Origin: a virus
DNA: 22,272 nucleotides
Virus record (IMG/VR): IMGVR_UViG_3300017917_000913
Span: 1-22,272 of that record
Direction: 5' to 3' (one strand)
The notes under the pieces were generated by a model. That model did no database searches. It saw only the letters and a list, made by a program, of their open reading frames with translations, and was not told the DNA's origin. Position 1 is the first letter of the stretch. Every line of letters begins with the position of its first letter. The position numbers were made by a program, and so were the translations under genes. Positions 7,335-13,898 of the stretch are shown piece by piece.

Positions 7335-7448
7335 TTATTTTTTAAATGAGGCTAAAATTTTAGCCTGTATAGTTTTTGCGAATTCTGGCTGTGGAAAATT
7401 CCATCCAATAAATGCGCCTAATGCTAGCCAAAAAAGTGTTTCTAACAT
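7335..7448 (-). CDS. 37-residue single-span membrane protein
   Basis: A short reading frame beginning MLETLFWLALGAFIGW and ending ILASFKK. It has a strong ribosome site, AGGAG 8 nt before the ATG, and fills the gap between the 182-residue membrane protein and the exported protein, with its stop codon (7337-7335) adjoining the ribosome site of the next gene. Residues 4-16 are hydrophobic, followed by a charged, likely helical tail. A perfect 16-bp palindrome (GGCTAAAATTTTAGCC, 7350-7365) lies in its 3' end. Function unknown; position, ribosome site and tiling make it a probable real gene. Confidence 0.65.
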   Translation of the reverse strand: MLETLFWLALGAFIGWNFPQPEFAKTIQAKILASFKK

Positions 7449-7462
7449 ATTTAAATCTCCTT

Positions 7463-8011
7463 TTAGAGTTCTGGTTGTTCTGGTTGTACAGGCATTAATT
7501 TTCCTGTGCTACTCATCGTCGGTGCCGGTGCCGTTGCGCCAAACGGACTAGTTGGTGCAGTTGGTGCACCGAATGCACTAGTAGTTGCAGGTTTATTAAA
7601 ACTTAGGTTAGCACCTCCGAAACTAGCACTAGCACTAAATCCTCCACCTGATGACGGTGGTGTGCTTGATGGAGCTGAACTTACAGTAGGAGCTCTTGTT
7701 GCTGCCTCTAAGGCTTTCATTTTAGCATCCTTATCGTTACCAGCAAGCATAATACCTGATAAAGTTCCTGTTAAGAAAGTAGCGATAGGAATAATCAATT
7801 CAAAAAACTTTTGATCGATTGGGCTAATGGCATTTAAAGGCTGTGTAACAAAAATAATCGAATAAAGAACAACAAAAACAATTCCTGTTAATGTTAGTGC
7901 TAAACAAATACCTATGAAGAACTTTAGTCGAGCCATTAACTGCTCTTCAGTATAGATAAAGTGTTCTCCTGTATCTTTATCCTCTTTTTTAAATCTTGAT
8001 AACAGTTCCAT
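7463..8011 (-). CDS. Two-span membrane protein with Pro/Ala/Ser/Gly-rich tail
   Basis: 182 residues from the ATG at 8011, chosen over the ATG at 8020 because AAAGGA lies 8 nt before it and its start overlaps the upstream stop as TAATG; the longer form adds three residues. After a charged 27-residue N-terminus there are two membrane segments (about 30-54 and 68-90), then a short charged stretch and a long low-complexity tail of A, P, S, T and G ending PEQPEL. The segment around ISPIDQKFFELIIP separates the spans. The architecture suits a holin-like or other membrane protein, but I cannot assign it. It follows a small Cys-rich membrane protein in the same unit. Confidence 0.75.
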   Translation of the reverse strand: MELLSRFKKEDKDTGEHFIYTEEQLMARLKFFIGICLALTLTGIVFVVLYSIIFVTQPLNAISPIDQKFFELIIPIATFLTGTLSGIMLAGNDKDAKMKALEAATRAPTVSSAPSSTPPSSGGGFSASASFGGANLSFNKPATTSAFGAPTAPTSPFGATAPAPTMSSTGKLMPVQPEQPEL

Positions 8012-8292
8012 TATTTGCATCCTTTATTATCTAGTGTTACTGGAGTTGGTTTTGTTGCTAGAGATACTTCCCCGTCTTTGGGAGGTCCTAATCTAGGGTC
8101 TCTGCCACCTTTAAAAATATGTTCTGGACATGTTCTAGTTACATCGCATAAAGGTAATTTGCACATATCTTTATCCCAGTTTGCAGGATTCTGGCAAGGA
8201 TAGCGGAAACTATCTCCACCAAATATGGCTAAGCCCAAGGGTAGTGCTAGTAGAAATACTACCCACTTGAATAATTTTAGATCTGCGTTCAT
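8011..8292 (-). CDS. Small Cys-rich membrane-anchored phage protein
   Basis: 93 residues from the ATG at 8292, preferred over an ATG at 8313 because GAAGGAG lies just upstream while the earlier ATG has no ribosome site. One N-terminal membrane anchor (about 7-24, VVFLLALPLGLAIF) is followed by a soluble part with five Cys (RYPCQNP, MCKLPLCD, RTCPEH, and a final GCK). The Cys pattern suggests disulfides in the periplasm. I recall similar small proteins in aquatic T4-like phages, none with a function. It is the first gene after a GGTAAATA late-like motif. Confidence 0.75.
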   Translation of the reverse strand: MNADLKLFKWVVFLLALPLGLAIFGGDSFRYPCQNPANWDKDMCKLPLCDVTRTCPEHIFKGGRDPRLGPPKDGEVSLATKPTPVTLDNKGCK

Positions 8293-8325
8293 TGCGCTCC
8301 TTCTCTCGAACATTAACTACAAACT

Positions 8326-8333
8326 TATTTACC
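8326..8333 (-). promoter_or_regulatory. Possible late promoter (GGTAAATA)
   Basis: The minus strand reads GGTAAATA, a 6/8 match to TATAAATA, in the short gap before the Cys-rich membrane gene. It shares the TAAATA core with the GATAAATA motifs at 2808, 18651 and 21908. It overlaps the edge of a small palindrome (CCAAAATTTGG, 8333-8343). Confidence 0.4.
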
Positions 8334-8359
8334 CAAAATTTGGATAAAAATACGCTCAA

Positions 8360-8602
8360 CTATTTGTTGTTATTTTCGCTATCTTTTTTTGGTCTAGAAA
8401 ACTTTTCGGATGCTGTAAATCCTAGCCCTGCAATAACAATGTACATCATAGCCTCATACACGTTAGGGTCTACTTTCTTATCCCAAACTAAATCCCCGAT
8501 AAATCCAGCCGCACACAGTAAGAAAGCCGCAACAGTCACAGCTCTTTTGCTACTAATTCCGTCATCAGTACCATCGGTAAACATACTGTGTAGCAATCCC
8601 AT
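8360..8602 (-). CDS. Small two-span membrane protein, holin candidate
   Basis: 80 residues from the ATG at 8602, with GTGAG 7 nt upstream; a GTG at 8614 directly after the previous stop would add four residues. Two hydrophobic segments (about 20-38 and 48-63) are joined by a short charged loop and followed by a Lys/Asn-rich tail (KKDSENNNK), as in class II holins. SSKRAVTV and YIVIAGLGFTASEKF look like a conserved phage small-membrane family. It directly follows the endolysin and spanin genes, which supports a lysis role. The holin call rests on topology and context, not on a specific motif. Confidence 0.7.
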   Translation of the reverse strand: MGLLHSMFTDGTDDGISSKRAVTVAAFLLCAAGFIGDLVWDKKVDPNVYEAMMYIVIAGLGFTASEKFSRPKKDSENNNK

Positions 8603-8614
8603 TTTATATCTCAC

Positions 8615-8881
8615 TTATTTTACGCTGTCGAAATTTTGTTTTTGTGTATCGTACCACTCTTTCCACAATTCGTTTTTAAATTGACATTCGTGGTATTGAC
8701 TGTAATTTTCAGTAACTATCTTTAACACTTCACTAAACTTCTCAGTACCTGCCGGTACTTCTTTTAAATTAGGGCACAATTCTAATAATTCTTTAGGTGC
8801 TTCTGGGAATGTTCTTTTAACAGGTGTAGCAATACAGCCCGATAGTAAAATCACAGAAGTTAAAATTAATAGGTATCTCAT
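8615..8881 (-). CDS. o-spanin-like outer-membrane lipoprotein (Rz1-like)
   Basis: 88 residues. A signal peptide ends in the lipobox LLSGC with Cys16 as the lipidated residue, so the mature protein should be an outer-membrane lipoprotein. The mature part begins IATPVKRTFPEAPKELLELCPNL, of a type found in phage Rz1-like proteins that pair with coiled-coil inner-membrane partners. Two more Cys (in ELCPN and HECQF) are present. The start overlaps the upstream coiled-coil membrane gene by ATGA, the usual spanin-pair arrangement. Together the pair would fuse inner and outer membranes at the end of lysis. Confidence 0.75.
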   Translation of the reverse strand: MRYLLILTSVILLSGCIATPVKRTFPEAPKELLELCPNLKEVPAGTEKFSEVLKIVTENYSQYHECQFKNELWKEWYDTQKQNFDSVK

Positions 8882-9348
8882 TCTTTAGTCCTTTCGGGTT
8901 TTTTGGCCGCCTCATTTAAAATATTAACAGCCTCCGGAGTTACCTTACATTGTGCATCTACTACTTTTTCAACTTCCTTGATCTTTTCTTGTACAATTAC
9001 TTTAGTATCGGTTATTACTTTTACTCGATCCTTATATTGTACAACTATTTTTTCATTGATCTGTTTAGCCTTTTCTTCTGACTCTTTGACCTTAGCTTCG
9101 AGTTCCGCTACACGTTCTCGCCATGCCATTTCAACGCCGTATCCGCCTTTAAAATAAAGACCAGCTACAAGTAACACAGCACTGATGATTTGTAGTATTA
9201 GATGATAAGGTGCAAGTGCAGGAAACCAACGAACAACACGGTGGATAATGAAGAAGGATAAAAATGCACTAACAGCTCCAGCGACTAATAAAATATTAAC
9301 CGCATAAACAAGAACACTATCAGGAATCCAACTCATTAGCCAAAACAT
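8878..9348 (-). CDS. i-spanin-like membrane protein with coiled coil
   Basis: 156 residues. Two membrane segments (about 11-36 and 46-67) are separated by a short basic loop (HRVVRWF), so by the positive-inside rule both ends face the periplasm. Residues 75-130 are Glu/Lys/Val-rich with heptad-like spacing, a probable periplasmic coiled coil, followed by a short tail with one Cys. Classical i-spanins have one span, so two spans is a variation. The order endolysin, coiled-coil membrane protein, lipoprotein supports the spanin call. AGGA 7 nt upstream of the ATG lies inside the end of the endolysin gene. Confidence 0.7.
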   Translation of the reverse strand: MFWLMSWIPDSVLVYAVNILLVAGAVSAFLSFFIIHRVVRWFPALAPYHLILQIISAVLLVAGLYFKGGYGVEMAWRERVAELEAKVKESEEKAKQINEKIVVQYKDRVKVITDTKVIVQEKIKEVEKVVDAQCKVTPEAVNILNEAAKKPERTKE

Positions 9349-9349
9349 A

Positions 9350-9976
9350 TTAGATTCCTAAAACATGTAATGCGTGGTTATAATGCTTGATACGATCTTC
9401 TAAACCAATAGTGCCGCCGTTAATACGTTTTGTTAGTGTTAGGATATCGCCTTTATCGGCCCACTGATTTAAATTATTTGTTTCCCAGAACCAGCAAGCT
9501 GATTGTACAGCACCTTCAAATGTTTCTAGATATTCGGCTGCTTCTTCTACAGGAATTTCTAAGCTGGCAGCGAACCATGTATAGTTTTCTTTACCAGTTA
9601 ATTGAATTAGACCACGACCGCAGTAACGGAAGCCATCACCGCTTGCTTCGTCACCGTTGCCCATACGATTACCGTAGATTCTATTAGCAATCTTAGCTGG
9701 TTGCTTTTCGTATGCTCGTGCTTCGTCTAGTGTTTTAAAATATTTAGGAAAAACTTTTACTAGGCTTTCTGCTTTATAATTTAAGTTTTCTTTTAAGAAT
9801 TTAAACCCGCCTGACTCGTGAGCACACTGAGCAATAAAAGCCGCAACACGTTGTGGAGTATTAATTTCATATTCAGGAAGAATCTGAGATATTGCATCAT
9901 ACCATTGATCGACATACGGATTGCCTTTGATCATTTCTGCTAGGTGTTCTTTTTTAAAGTCGAATTTAAAACTCAT
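9350..9976 (-). CDS. GH19 chitinase-like endolysin
   Basis: 208 residues, a single domain. AHESGGF (52-58) holds the probable general-acid Glu54, and GFRYCGRGLIQLTG (115-128) is the hallmark of the GH19 family used by many phages as a peptidoglycan-cleaving lysozyme. WFWETNN and the TKRINGG block near the C-terminus also match the family. There is no signal peptide, so release should depend on a holin. It is followed with 1-nt spacing by the spanin pair and holin candidate, a complete lysis cassette. The start overlaps the preceding stop by one base (TAATG). Confidence 0.93.
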   Translation of the reverse strand: MSFKFDFKKEHLAEMIKGNPYVDQWYDAISQILPEYEINTPQRVAAFIAQCAHESGGFKFLKENLNYKAESLVKVFPKYFKTLDEARAYEKQPAKIANRIYGNRMGNGDEASGDGFRYCGRGLIQLTGKENYTWFAASLEIPVEEAAEYLETFEGAVQSACWFWETNNLNQWADKGDILTLTKRINGGTIGLEDRIKHYNHALHVLGI

Positions 9977-10704
9977 TATTGTTTCTCCAAAACTACAGCG
10001 TAGTTGCTGTTTTCAAAAATAAAAACATTACCAACCTTGGTAATGTTGTAGTTACCAATGTACTTGGTTAAAAACATAACCTCAGCCATGTCTTTGTTTT
10101 CTAAAACGATAGGACCTTTAACTGCTTCATAAACTTCTTGTTTTGTTCCACTAGTTATAACTTTAAACTTTATAGTGTCTCCAAAGATTTTCTTAAAACT
10201 AATTGATTCGTCTAGTAGTTTTATTTCTTCAGCAAAGCTGTTGATGAAAAATTCTTGGAAATTTTCAAGTTTATTTCTTTCAGTTGATATTCGATACGAC
10301 TCTTTATCTTTAGGTATTGATGTTTCGAGATTTTCTAAAGTAGCATCTTGACTTTTAAAACTTTTAAAATATCGAAATTTAAAGTTATCAATGCCTGTAA
10401 TTTTTTCCACACCGTCTAACACCTCTCTAATTTGGTCTGCGGCGTGTCTAGTTCTTTCAAACTCAACGTACACTTTGTAAGTGCCATCGTCGAGTTCTCC
10501 GGGGCTAACATCTGCATCAAGTACAAAGTCATAGCCCATCTCAATAAAGTTTTCTAGATCTTTTGCAGGATCTTCGTGATCAACTGTGAAGGCGATGACA
10601 ATGATATCTTCATCATCTCCGATTTTACTTTTGAAAGAATCAATCTCAACAATTCTGCTGACAAAGTTTCTTAGATCATATTCTCTTAAACTCTCGTTAA
10701 TCAT
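9976..10704 (-). CDS. Conserved phage protein of unknown function upstream of endolysin
   Basis: 242 residues, acidic, no signal peptide or membrane segment. The N-terminal half has a repeated beta/alpha look (EDIIVIAFTVDHEDPA, DGTYKVYVEFERTRHAADQI) and the C-terminal part reads as a small beta-rich domain (IGNYNITKVGNVFIFENSNYAVVLEKQ). No catalytic motif is seen. A ribosome site AAGGA lies 5 nt upstream of the ATG. It sits between the 197-residue protein and the endolysin in one transcription unit behind a late-like motif, so a virion role is possible. I cannot name a family. Confidence 0.78.
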   Translation of the reverse strand: MINESLREYDLRNFVSRIVEIDSFKSKIGDDEDIIVIAFTVDHEDPAKDLENFIEMGYDFVLDADVSPGELDDGTYKVYVEFERTRHAADQIREVLDGVEKITGIDNFKFRYFKSFKSQDATLENLETSIPKDKESYRISTERNKLENFQEFFINSFAEEIKLLDESISFKKIFGDTIKFKVITSGTKQEVYEAVKGPIVLENKDMAEVMFLTKYIGNYNITKVGNVFIFENSNYAVVLEKQ

Positions 10705-10712
10705 AATAATCC

Positions 10713-11306
10713 TTAAACAGTGGGTGCAGGTGCACCGGCAACTGGTGCTCCAGGCATTCCGCCTGCAGGTGCACCTGGTACTGCACCAGCAGTTGGCATT
10801 GGTGCAGTTGGCATTGGTGCTGCCATAGCACTTGGTGCCGCACTTCCTGTTTTACTTTCTTCGCTTGATTGGTGTTCGTTCTTCATCTTTTCCATGTATC
10901 CTCGATACATGTCGAACGCAACTTTCTTAGGCATTTGTATTTCAACAATCCAGATAGGCTTGCGATCTAGTTTACCTTTTTTAGTTCCTGGACGATAGTC
11001 TTCGGGTGTTTTAATTTCTCTAGGTTCAATTAAATGACTGCGTTCGTATTTGATCTTGCATCCTAGATCTTGTAAGCGTTTAGCGGCTATAGGATTAGGC
11101 ATTTTTTCTTTAGGCCACATAAAGCCTGCTGTGATCCAATGACGGTCAACTTGCGGGCCGTAGCATAGTTCGCCATCTTCCCAGTTTTCGTAGGCATAAA
11201 TGTCTAACTCGTCGATAACACGTTCAAAGTCTTTTAGTACAGCAAGACTTGAGTTGTTTTCGTAAAGATCGCTAACGTTCCTAATAATGTCTAAAATATC
11301 GTACAT
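10713..11306 (-). CDS. Conserved phage protein with low-complexity Ala/Pro/Gly tail
   Basis: 197 residues. Residues 1-145 are a folded, strongly conserved-looking domain (LKDFERVIDELDIYAYENWEDGEL, GFMWPKEKMPNP, RPGTKKGKLDRKPIWIVEIQMP); I recall this type in aquatic T4-like phages without a function. Residues 154-197 are almost only A, P, G, M, T and V, with a tandem APMPT repeat and AGG/GAP blocks; such tails are common in phage virion proteins. It is first in the unit that leads into the lysis genes. The only upstream signal is GCTAAATA at 11332-11339. Confidence 0.78.
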   Translation of the reverse strand: MYDILDIIRNVSDLYENNSSLAVLKDFERVIDELDIYAYENWEDGELCYGPQVDRHWITAGFMWPKEKMPNPIAAKRLQDLGCKIKYERSHLIEPREIKTPEDYRPGTKKGKLDRKPIWIVEIQMPKKVAFDMYRGYMEKMKNEHQSSEESKTGSAAPSAMAAPMPTAPMPTAGAVPGAPAGGMPGAPVAGAPAPTV

Positions 11307-11331
11307 GTTGGGTTCCAGAATATTCTATACT

Positions 11332-11339
11332 TATTTAGC
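11332..11339 (-). promoter_or_regulatory. Possible late promoter (GCTAAATA)
   Basis: The minus strand reads GCTAAATA 26 nt upstream of the ATG of the 197-residue gene. It keeps the TAAATA core of the late-like motifs elsewhere in the window but differs at the first two positions from TATAAATA. No sigma70-type pair was found on this strand in the gap. Confidence 0.35.
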
Positions 11340-11363
11340 TGGATCAAAATCATAACATAACAG

Positions 11364-11452
11364 TTTACTTTTTAGCGTAGAGGTTAAATATTTTTGTAGG
11401 ACCTCTGTAGTTTTCCGGGCGGTCGCTACAAGTCCTGCTTTTATAGTAGGAG
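11364..11452 (+). promoter_or_regulatory. phoH leader: weak promoter and competing stem-loops
   Basis: The 155-nt gap before phoH is the longest non-coding stretch. A weak sigma70-like pair TTTACT (11364-11369) and AATATT (11387-11392) has 17-bp spacing, and GTTAAATA (11383-11390) resembles the late motif. AGAGGT (11379-11384) can pair with ACCTCT (11401-11406). Alternatively GGAC (11399-11402) and TGTAG (11406-11410) can pair with GTCC (11432-11435) and CTACA (11426-11430). The two folds exclude each other. AGGAG (11448-11452) is the ribosome site, 9 nt from the ATG. Confidence 0.35.
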
Positions 11453-11461
11453 CTAACCTAG

Positions 11462-12178
11462 ATGAGTAAAAGAGTGAAGAAACGCTTTACATCAGAAGTT
11501 AAAGTAATTGATTTTGAACCATATCTTCCGCAGAGAAAACAGCGAGTTTTTATACAGGCTCGCAATCCCAACCAAAAGCTCTATTTGCAAAAATTACAAG
11601 ACGAAGAAAAAAGCATAGTTTTTGCTATCGGGCCAGCCGGTACGGGTAAAACCATGATTGCTGTACAGCATGGTATTAAACTTTTTCAGGAAGGTATAGT
11701 TGACAAGATCATTGTTACTAGACCCGCCGTTTCCGTAGATGAAGACTTAGGATTCTTACCAGGTGACTTGAATGAAAAGATGGCACCGTGGACAAGACCT
11801 ATTTTTGACGTTTTTGGAGAGTATTATCAAAAGAAAGATATCACAAAGATGCTAGAGGAGGGCACTATAGAGATATCACCGTTAGCCTATATGCGTGGCC
11901 GTACGTTTAAGAACGCATACATTGTTGCAGATGAAATGCAAAATGCCACACAGAATCAGATGAAGATGTTACTAACACGTTTAGGAGAAGGATCTAAAAT
12001 GGTAGTAACAGGAGACCTAGCACAAGCAGATCGATTAAAAGATAATGGTCTGATTGACTTTTGTAGTCTATTAGGAGGGAATGCCTACAAACATATTGAC
12101 ATTGTACAATTTGATGCTAAGGATATTGAAAGACATGAAGCCGTCAAGGAGGTGTTAGAAATTTACGGCGATAGTTAA
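11462..12178 (+). CDS. phoH: PhoH-like P-loop ATPase
   Basis: 238 residues. Walker A GPAGTGKT at 57-64 and Walker B YIVADEMQNAT around 153-163 (Asp157, Glu158) match the PhoH family, as do TRPAVSVDEDLGFLPGD (86-102) and VVTGDLAQAD (181-190). PhoH proteins are RNA/nucleotide-binding ATPases related to the helicase-like N-terminal part of RNA-degrading PhoH2; they are common in aquatic phages, but their role in infection is unknown. This is the only plus-strand gene in the window, set between two minus-strand blocks, with its own leader and a strong terminator just after the stop codon. The first 20 residues are basic (KRVKKRF). Confidence 0.95.
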   Translation: MSKRVKKRFTSEVKVIDFEPYLPQRKQRVFIQARNPNQKLYLQKLQDEEKSIVFAIGPAGTGKTMIAVQHGIKLFQEGIVDKIIVTRPAVSVDEDLGFLPGDLNEKMAPWTRPIFDVFGEYYQKKDITKMLEEGTIEISPLAYMRGRTFKNAYIVADEMQNATQNQMKMLLTRLGEGSKMVVTGDLAQADRLKDNGLIDFCSLLGGNAYKHIDIVQFDAKDIERHEAVKEVLEIYGDS

Positions 12179-12180
12179 GA

Positions 12181-12204
12181 AAAAGGGCTCCTAAGAGCCC
12201 TTTT
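12181..12204. terminator. Bidirectional intrinsic terminator between phoH and dCMP deaminase
   Basis: Perfect 10-bp arms AAAAGGGCTC (12181-12190) and GAGCCCTTTT (12195-12204) with a 4-nt loop CTAA. Read on the plus strand the right arm ends in TTTT and continues CTATTT; read on the minus strand it ends in TTTTTC. It stops phoH from the left and the deaminase operon from the right. The deaminase stop codon (12193-12191) lies in the loop and its last codons in the stem. Confidence 0.9.
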
Positions 12205-12715
12205 CTATTTGTTCTACAGTTATTCCCGACGCTTGAAGAAATTTGATCCCCGCATCATCTCTATAGTTTTCACCATAGTAAACACGATTAATCCCAGACT
12301 GATAGATAAGTTTGGCGCAATCGAGGCAAGGAGCGTGAGTAATGAAAATATCAGCACCAAGCCCAGACTCAGTACTGCGAGCCAATTTTGCGATAGCATT
12401 TGTTTCAGCATGTAGTACCTCCGGTTTAGTTTTTAAACGATACCTTTTAGTAAATGCTTGATCAAGGTCACACCAATCTGTAAAAGGCCACTGCTCTTCA
12501 ATTTCATCAGGATTCAGCCAACCGCCTGCATCTCTACTCATGTATTCTCGATTTTCACAGTTGTTGTCCCAACCTGCAGGCATTCCATTATAGCCAATAC
12601 TAATAATCCTGTCATCTTTAACAACAATAGCACCTACATGTAATCTTTGTGCATGACTAAGCTCTGCGAATGTAGCCGCAGTTTTCATGTACGCATTTTT
12701 TAATTTTGTTTTCAC
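12191..12715 (-). CDS. cd: dCMP deaminase
   Basis: 174 residues, similar in size to phage T4 Cd. The zinc site is complete: HAE at 102-104 (His ligand and catalytic Glu) and PCLDC at 129-133 (two Cys ligands). GAIVVKDDRIISIGYNGMPAG (28-48) is the usual N-terminal strand-turn of the family. The enzyme converts dCMP to dUMP, feeding dTMP synthesis. It begins with GTG, whose TG overlaps the TGA stop of the clamp-loader gene; an internal ATG at codon 10 would cut into the first helix, so GTG is preferred. The 3' end is embedded in the shared terminator. Confidence 0.95.
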   Translation of the reverse strand: MKTKLKNAYMKTAATFAELSHAQRLHVGAIVVKDDRIISIGYNGMPAGWDNNCENREYMSRDAGGWLNPDEIEEQWPFTDWCDLDQAFTKRYRLKTKPEVLHAETNAIAKLARSTESGLGADIFITHAPCLDCAKLIYQSGINRVYYGENYRDDAGIKFLQASGITVEQIEKGS

Positions 12716-13626
12716 AGAGCTGCCAATCTAATTAATGTTGCCGCAAGATTAATTTCTGGATCGATAACCAATGTGTGGTCAACTAGTCCTTGTTTAATAA
12801 TAAGGATAGCTTTATTCTGTCGATCTTCATCTCCGAAAATTGCTATGTTATCATAAAGCCAACGATAAATTTCTTCCATTTCTTCTGGCCGTGCCTGACT
12901 ACATACTAATTTACGAGCTTCGCTAATTTTGCCTGCTTTAAACAGTTCAACCATTTGTATTTTGTAGTCAGCTTCGCCTGTGTCACCTTTTTCCGGACTG
13001 TGTAATTTACCGTCCATACTGTTCATTTGTACCATATTGATGCATTTACGCAGATCCGGATATGTAGCACGAACAAATGTATCTAGCGTGTCCAGATCGA
13101 ACTCCACATTCTCTTCAACAAGAATAGTAGCAACACGAGCGGTAAACTCAGTAATATCCGTTCGCTCAACGTGAAATCCTTGACATCGTGAATGTAAAGC
13201 AGGGATAATGCGATTAGGGTAGTTACAGGTGAGGATGAAACGAGCAGTTGTATGATACTCTTCCATGACCCCACGTAACGCCGCTTGAGCATTCGGACTA
13301 AGATAATCAGCTTCATCTAATAATACCACCTTAAAGTCTCCAAACGGAATCATTTGGACAAAGTTAACAATTTTATCGCGAACATCTTCTACAGAGTTTG
13401 TCCTTGATGCGTTTATTTCTAATATGTCTAAAGGATTGATATCTAATTCGTTAAACAATATTTTTGCCAGTGTTGTTTTACCAATGCCAGCATTACCGCT
13501 GAATAACAAATGCGGGATCGTTCCTTCTTTGACCCAACGCTCAACTTGTTCTTTTTGGTGTGCATCTCTAAAAACATATCCGTCGATTTTTTTAGGACGA
13601 TATTTTTCTACCCATAATTCTTTCAT
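12712..13626 (-). CDS. 44: Sliding-clamp loader large subunit (T4 gp44-like AAA+ ATPase)
   Basis: 304 residues. Walker A GNAGIGKTT (44-52), Walker B VVLLDEAD (100-107), sensor-1 TCN (133-135) and the SRC arginine-finger motif (146-148) define an RFC/gp44-type clamp loader. The N-terminal LWVEKYRPKKIDGYV is the typical RFC-box start. It would load the gp45 clamp with a gp62-like partner, not seen in this window. It shares ATGA overlaps with the membrane gene upstream and a GTGA overlap with the deaminase downstream, in an operon behind a sigma70-type promoter, consistent with early expression. Confidence 0.95.
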   Translation of the reverse strand: MKELWVEKYRPKKIDGYVFRDAHQKEQVERWVKEGTIPHLLFSGNAGIGKTTLAKILFNELDINPLDILEINASRTNSVEDVRDKIVNFVQMIPFGDFKVVLLDEADYLSPNAQAALRGVMEEYHTTARFILTCNYPNRIIPALHSRCQGFHVERTDITEFTARVATILVEENVEFDLDTLDTFVRATYPDLRKCINMVQMNSMDGKLHSPEKGDTGEADYKIQMVELFKAGKISEARKLVCSQARPEEMEEIYRWLYDNIAIFGDEDRQNKAILIIKQGLVDHTLVIDPEINLAATLIRLAAL

Positions 13627-13898
13627 TTAGTTGCCTCAGTTGTTTGTTTTTTTAAACGAATCGTTTCTAAGTGCTTGATCAGTTGATCATATTCTTCTTG
13701 ATTCACAGAATATAAATTATCGCTCATGTTATGATGACCGCTGAAGATACTGAAACTCTCTCTTGTAAAAATAGTAACAGGCTTCCAATGTTTGTGTACG
13801 ATATTATTGATGAACACTAATCCACATAGTAATACTATCGAACCAAGAGTGAACAGGATTGATCCAACTAACCATAAACTTGCTTGTTCTAAACTCAT
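13623..13898 (-). CDS. Small single-span membrane protein
   Basis: 91 residues. One long hydrophobic segment (about 8-32, WLVGSILFTLGSIVLLCGLVFI) is followed by a hydrophilic part with a His-rich GHHN and a C-terminal helix ending KKQTTEATK. No motif recognised. It is linked by ATGA overlaps on both sides, to the cytidylyltransferase-like gene and to the clamp-loader gene, so it is part of the same early operon. Function unknown. Confidence 0.75.
   Translation of the reverse strand: MSLEQASLWLVGSILFTLGSIVLLCGLVFINNIVHKHWKPVTIFTRESFSIFSGHHNMSDNLYSVNQEEYDQLIKHLETIRLKKQTTEATK

Noticed and set aside
7350-7365. Perfect 16-bp palindrome GGCTAAAATTTTAGCC as an operator or terminator
   Set aside because: It is within the 37-residue coding sequence, AT-rich in the middle, and has no T tract directly after it; no function can be supported.
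7506-7814. Plus-strand frame rich in Val, Ala and Gly
   Set aside because: It is the mirror of the low-complexity Ala/Pro/Ser tail of the membrane protein and has no ribosome site or context.
10716-10847. Tandem repeats as a CRISPR or other DNA repeat array
   Set aside because: The DNA repeats only reflect short Ala/Pro/Gly peptide repeats in frame; no constant repeats with spacers.
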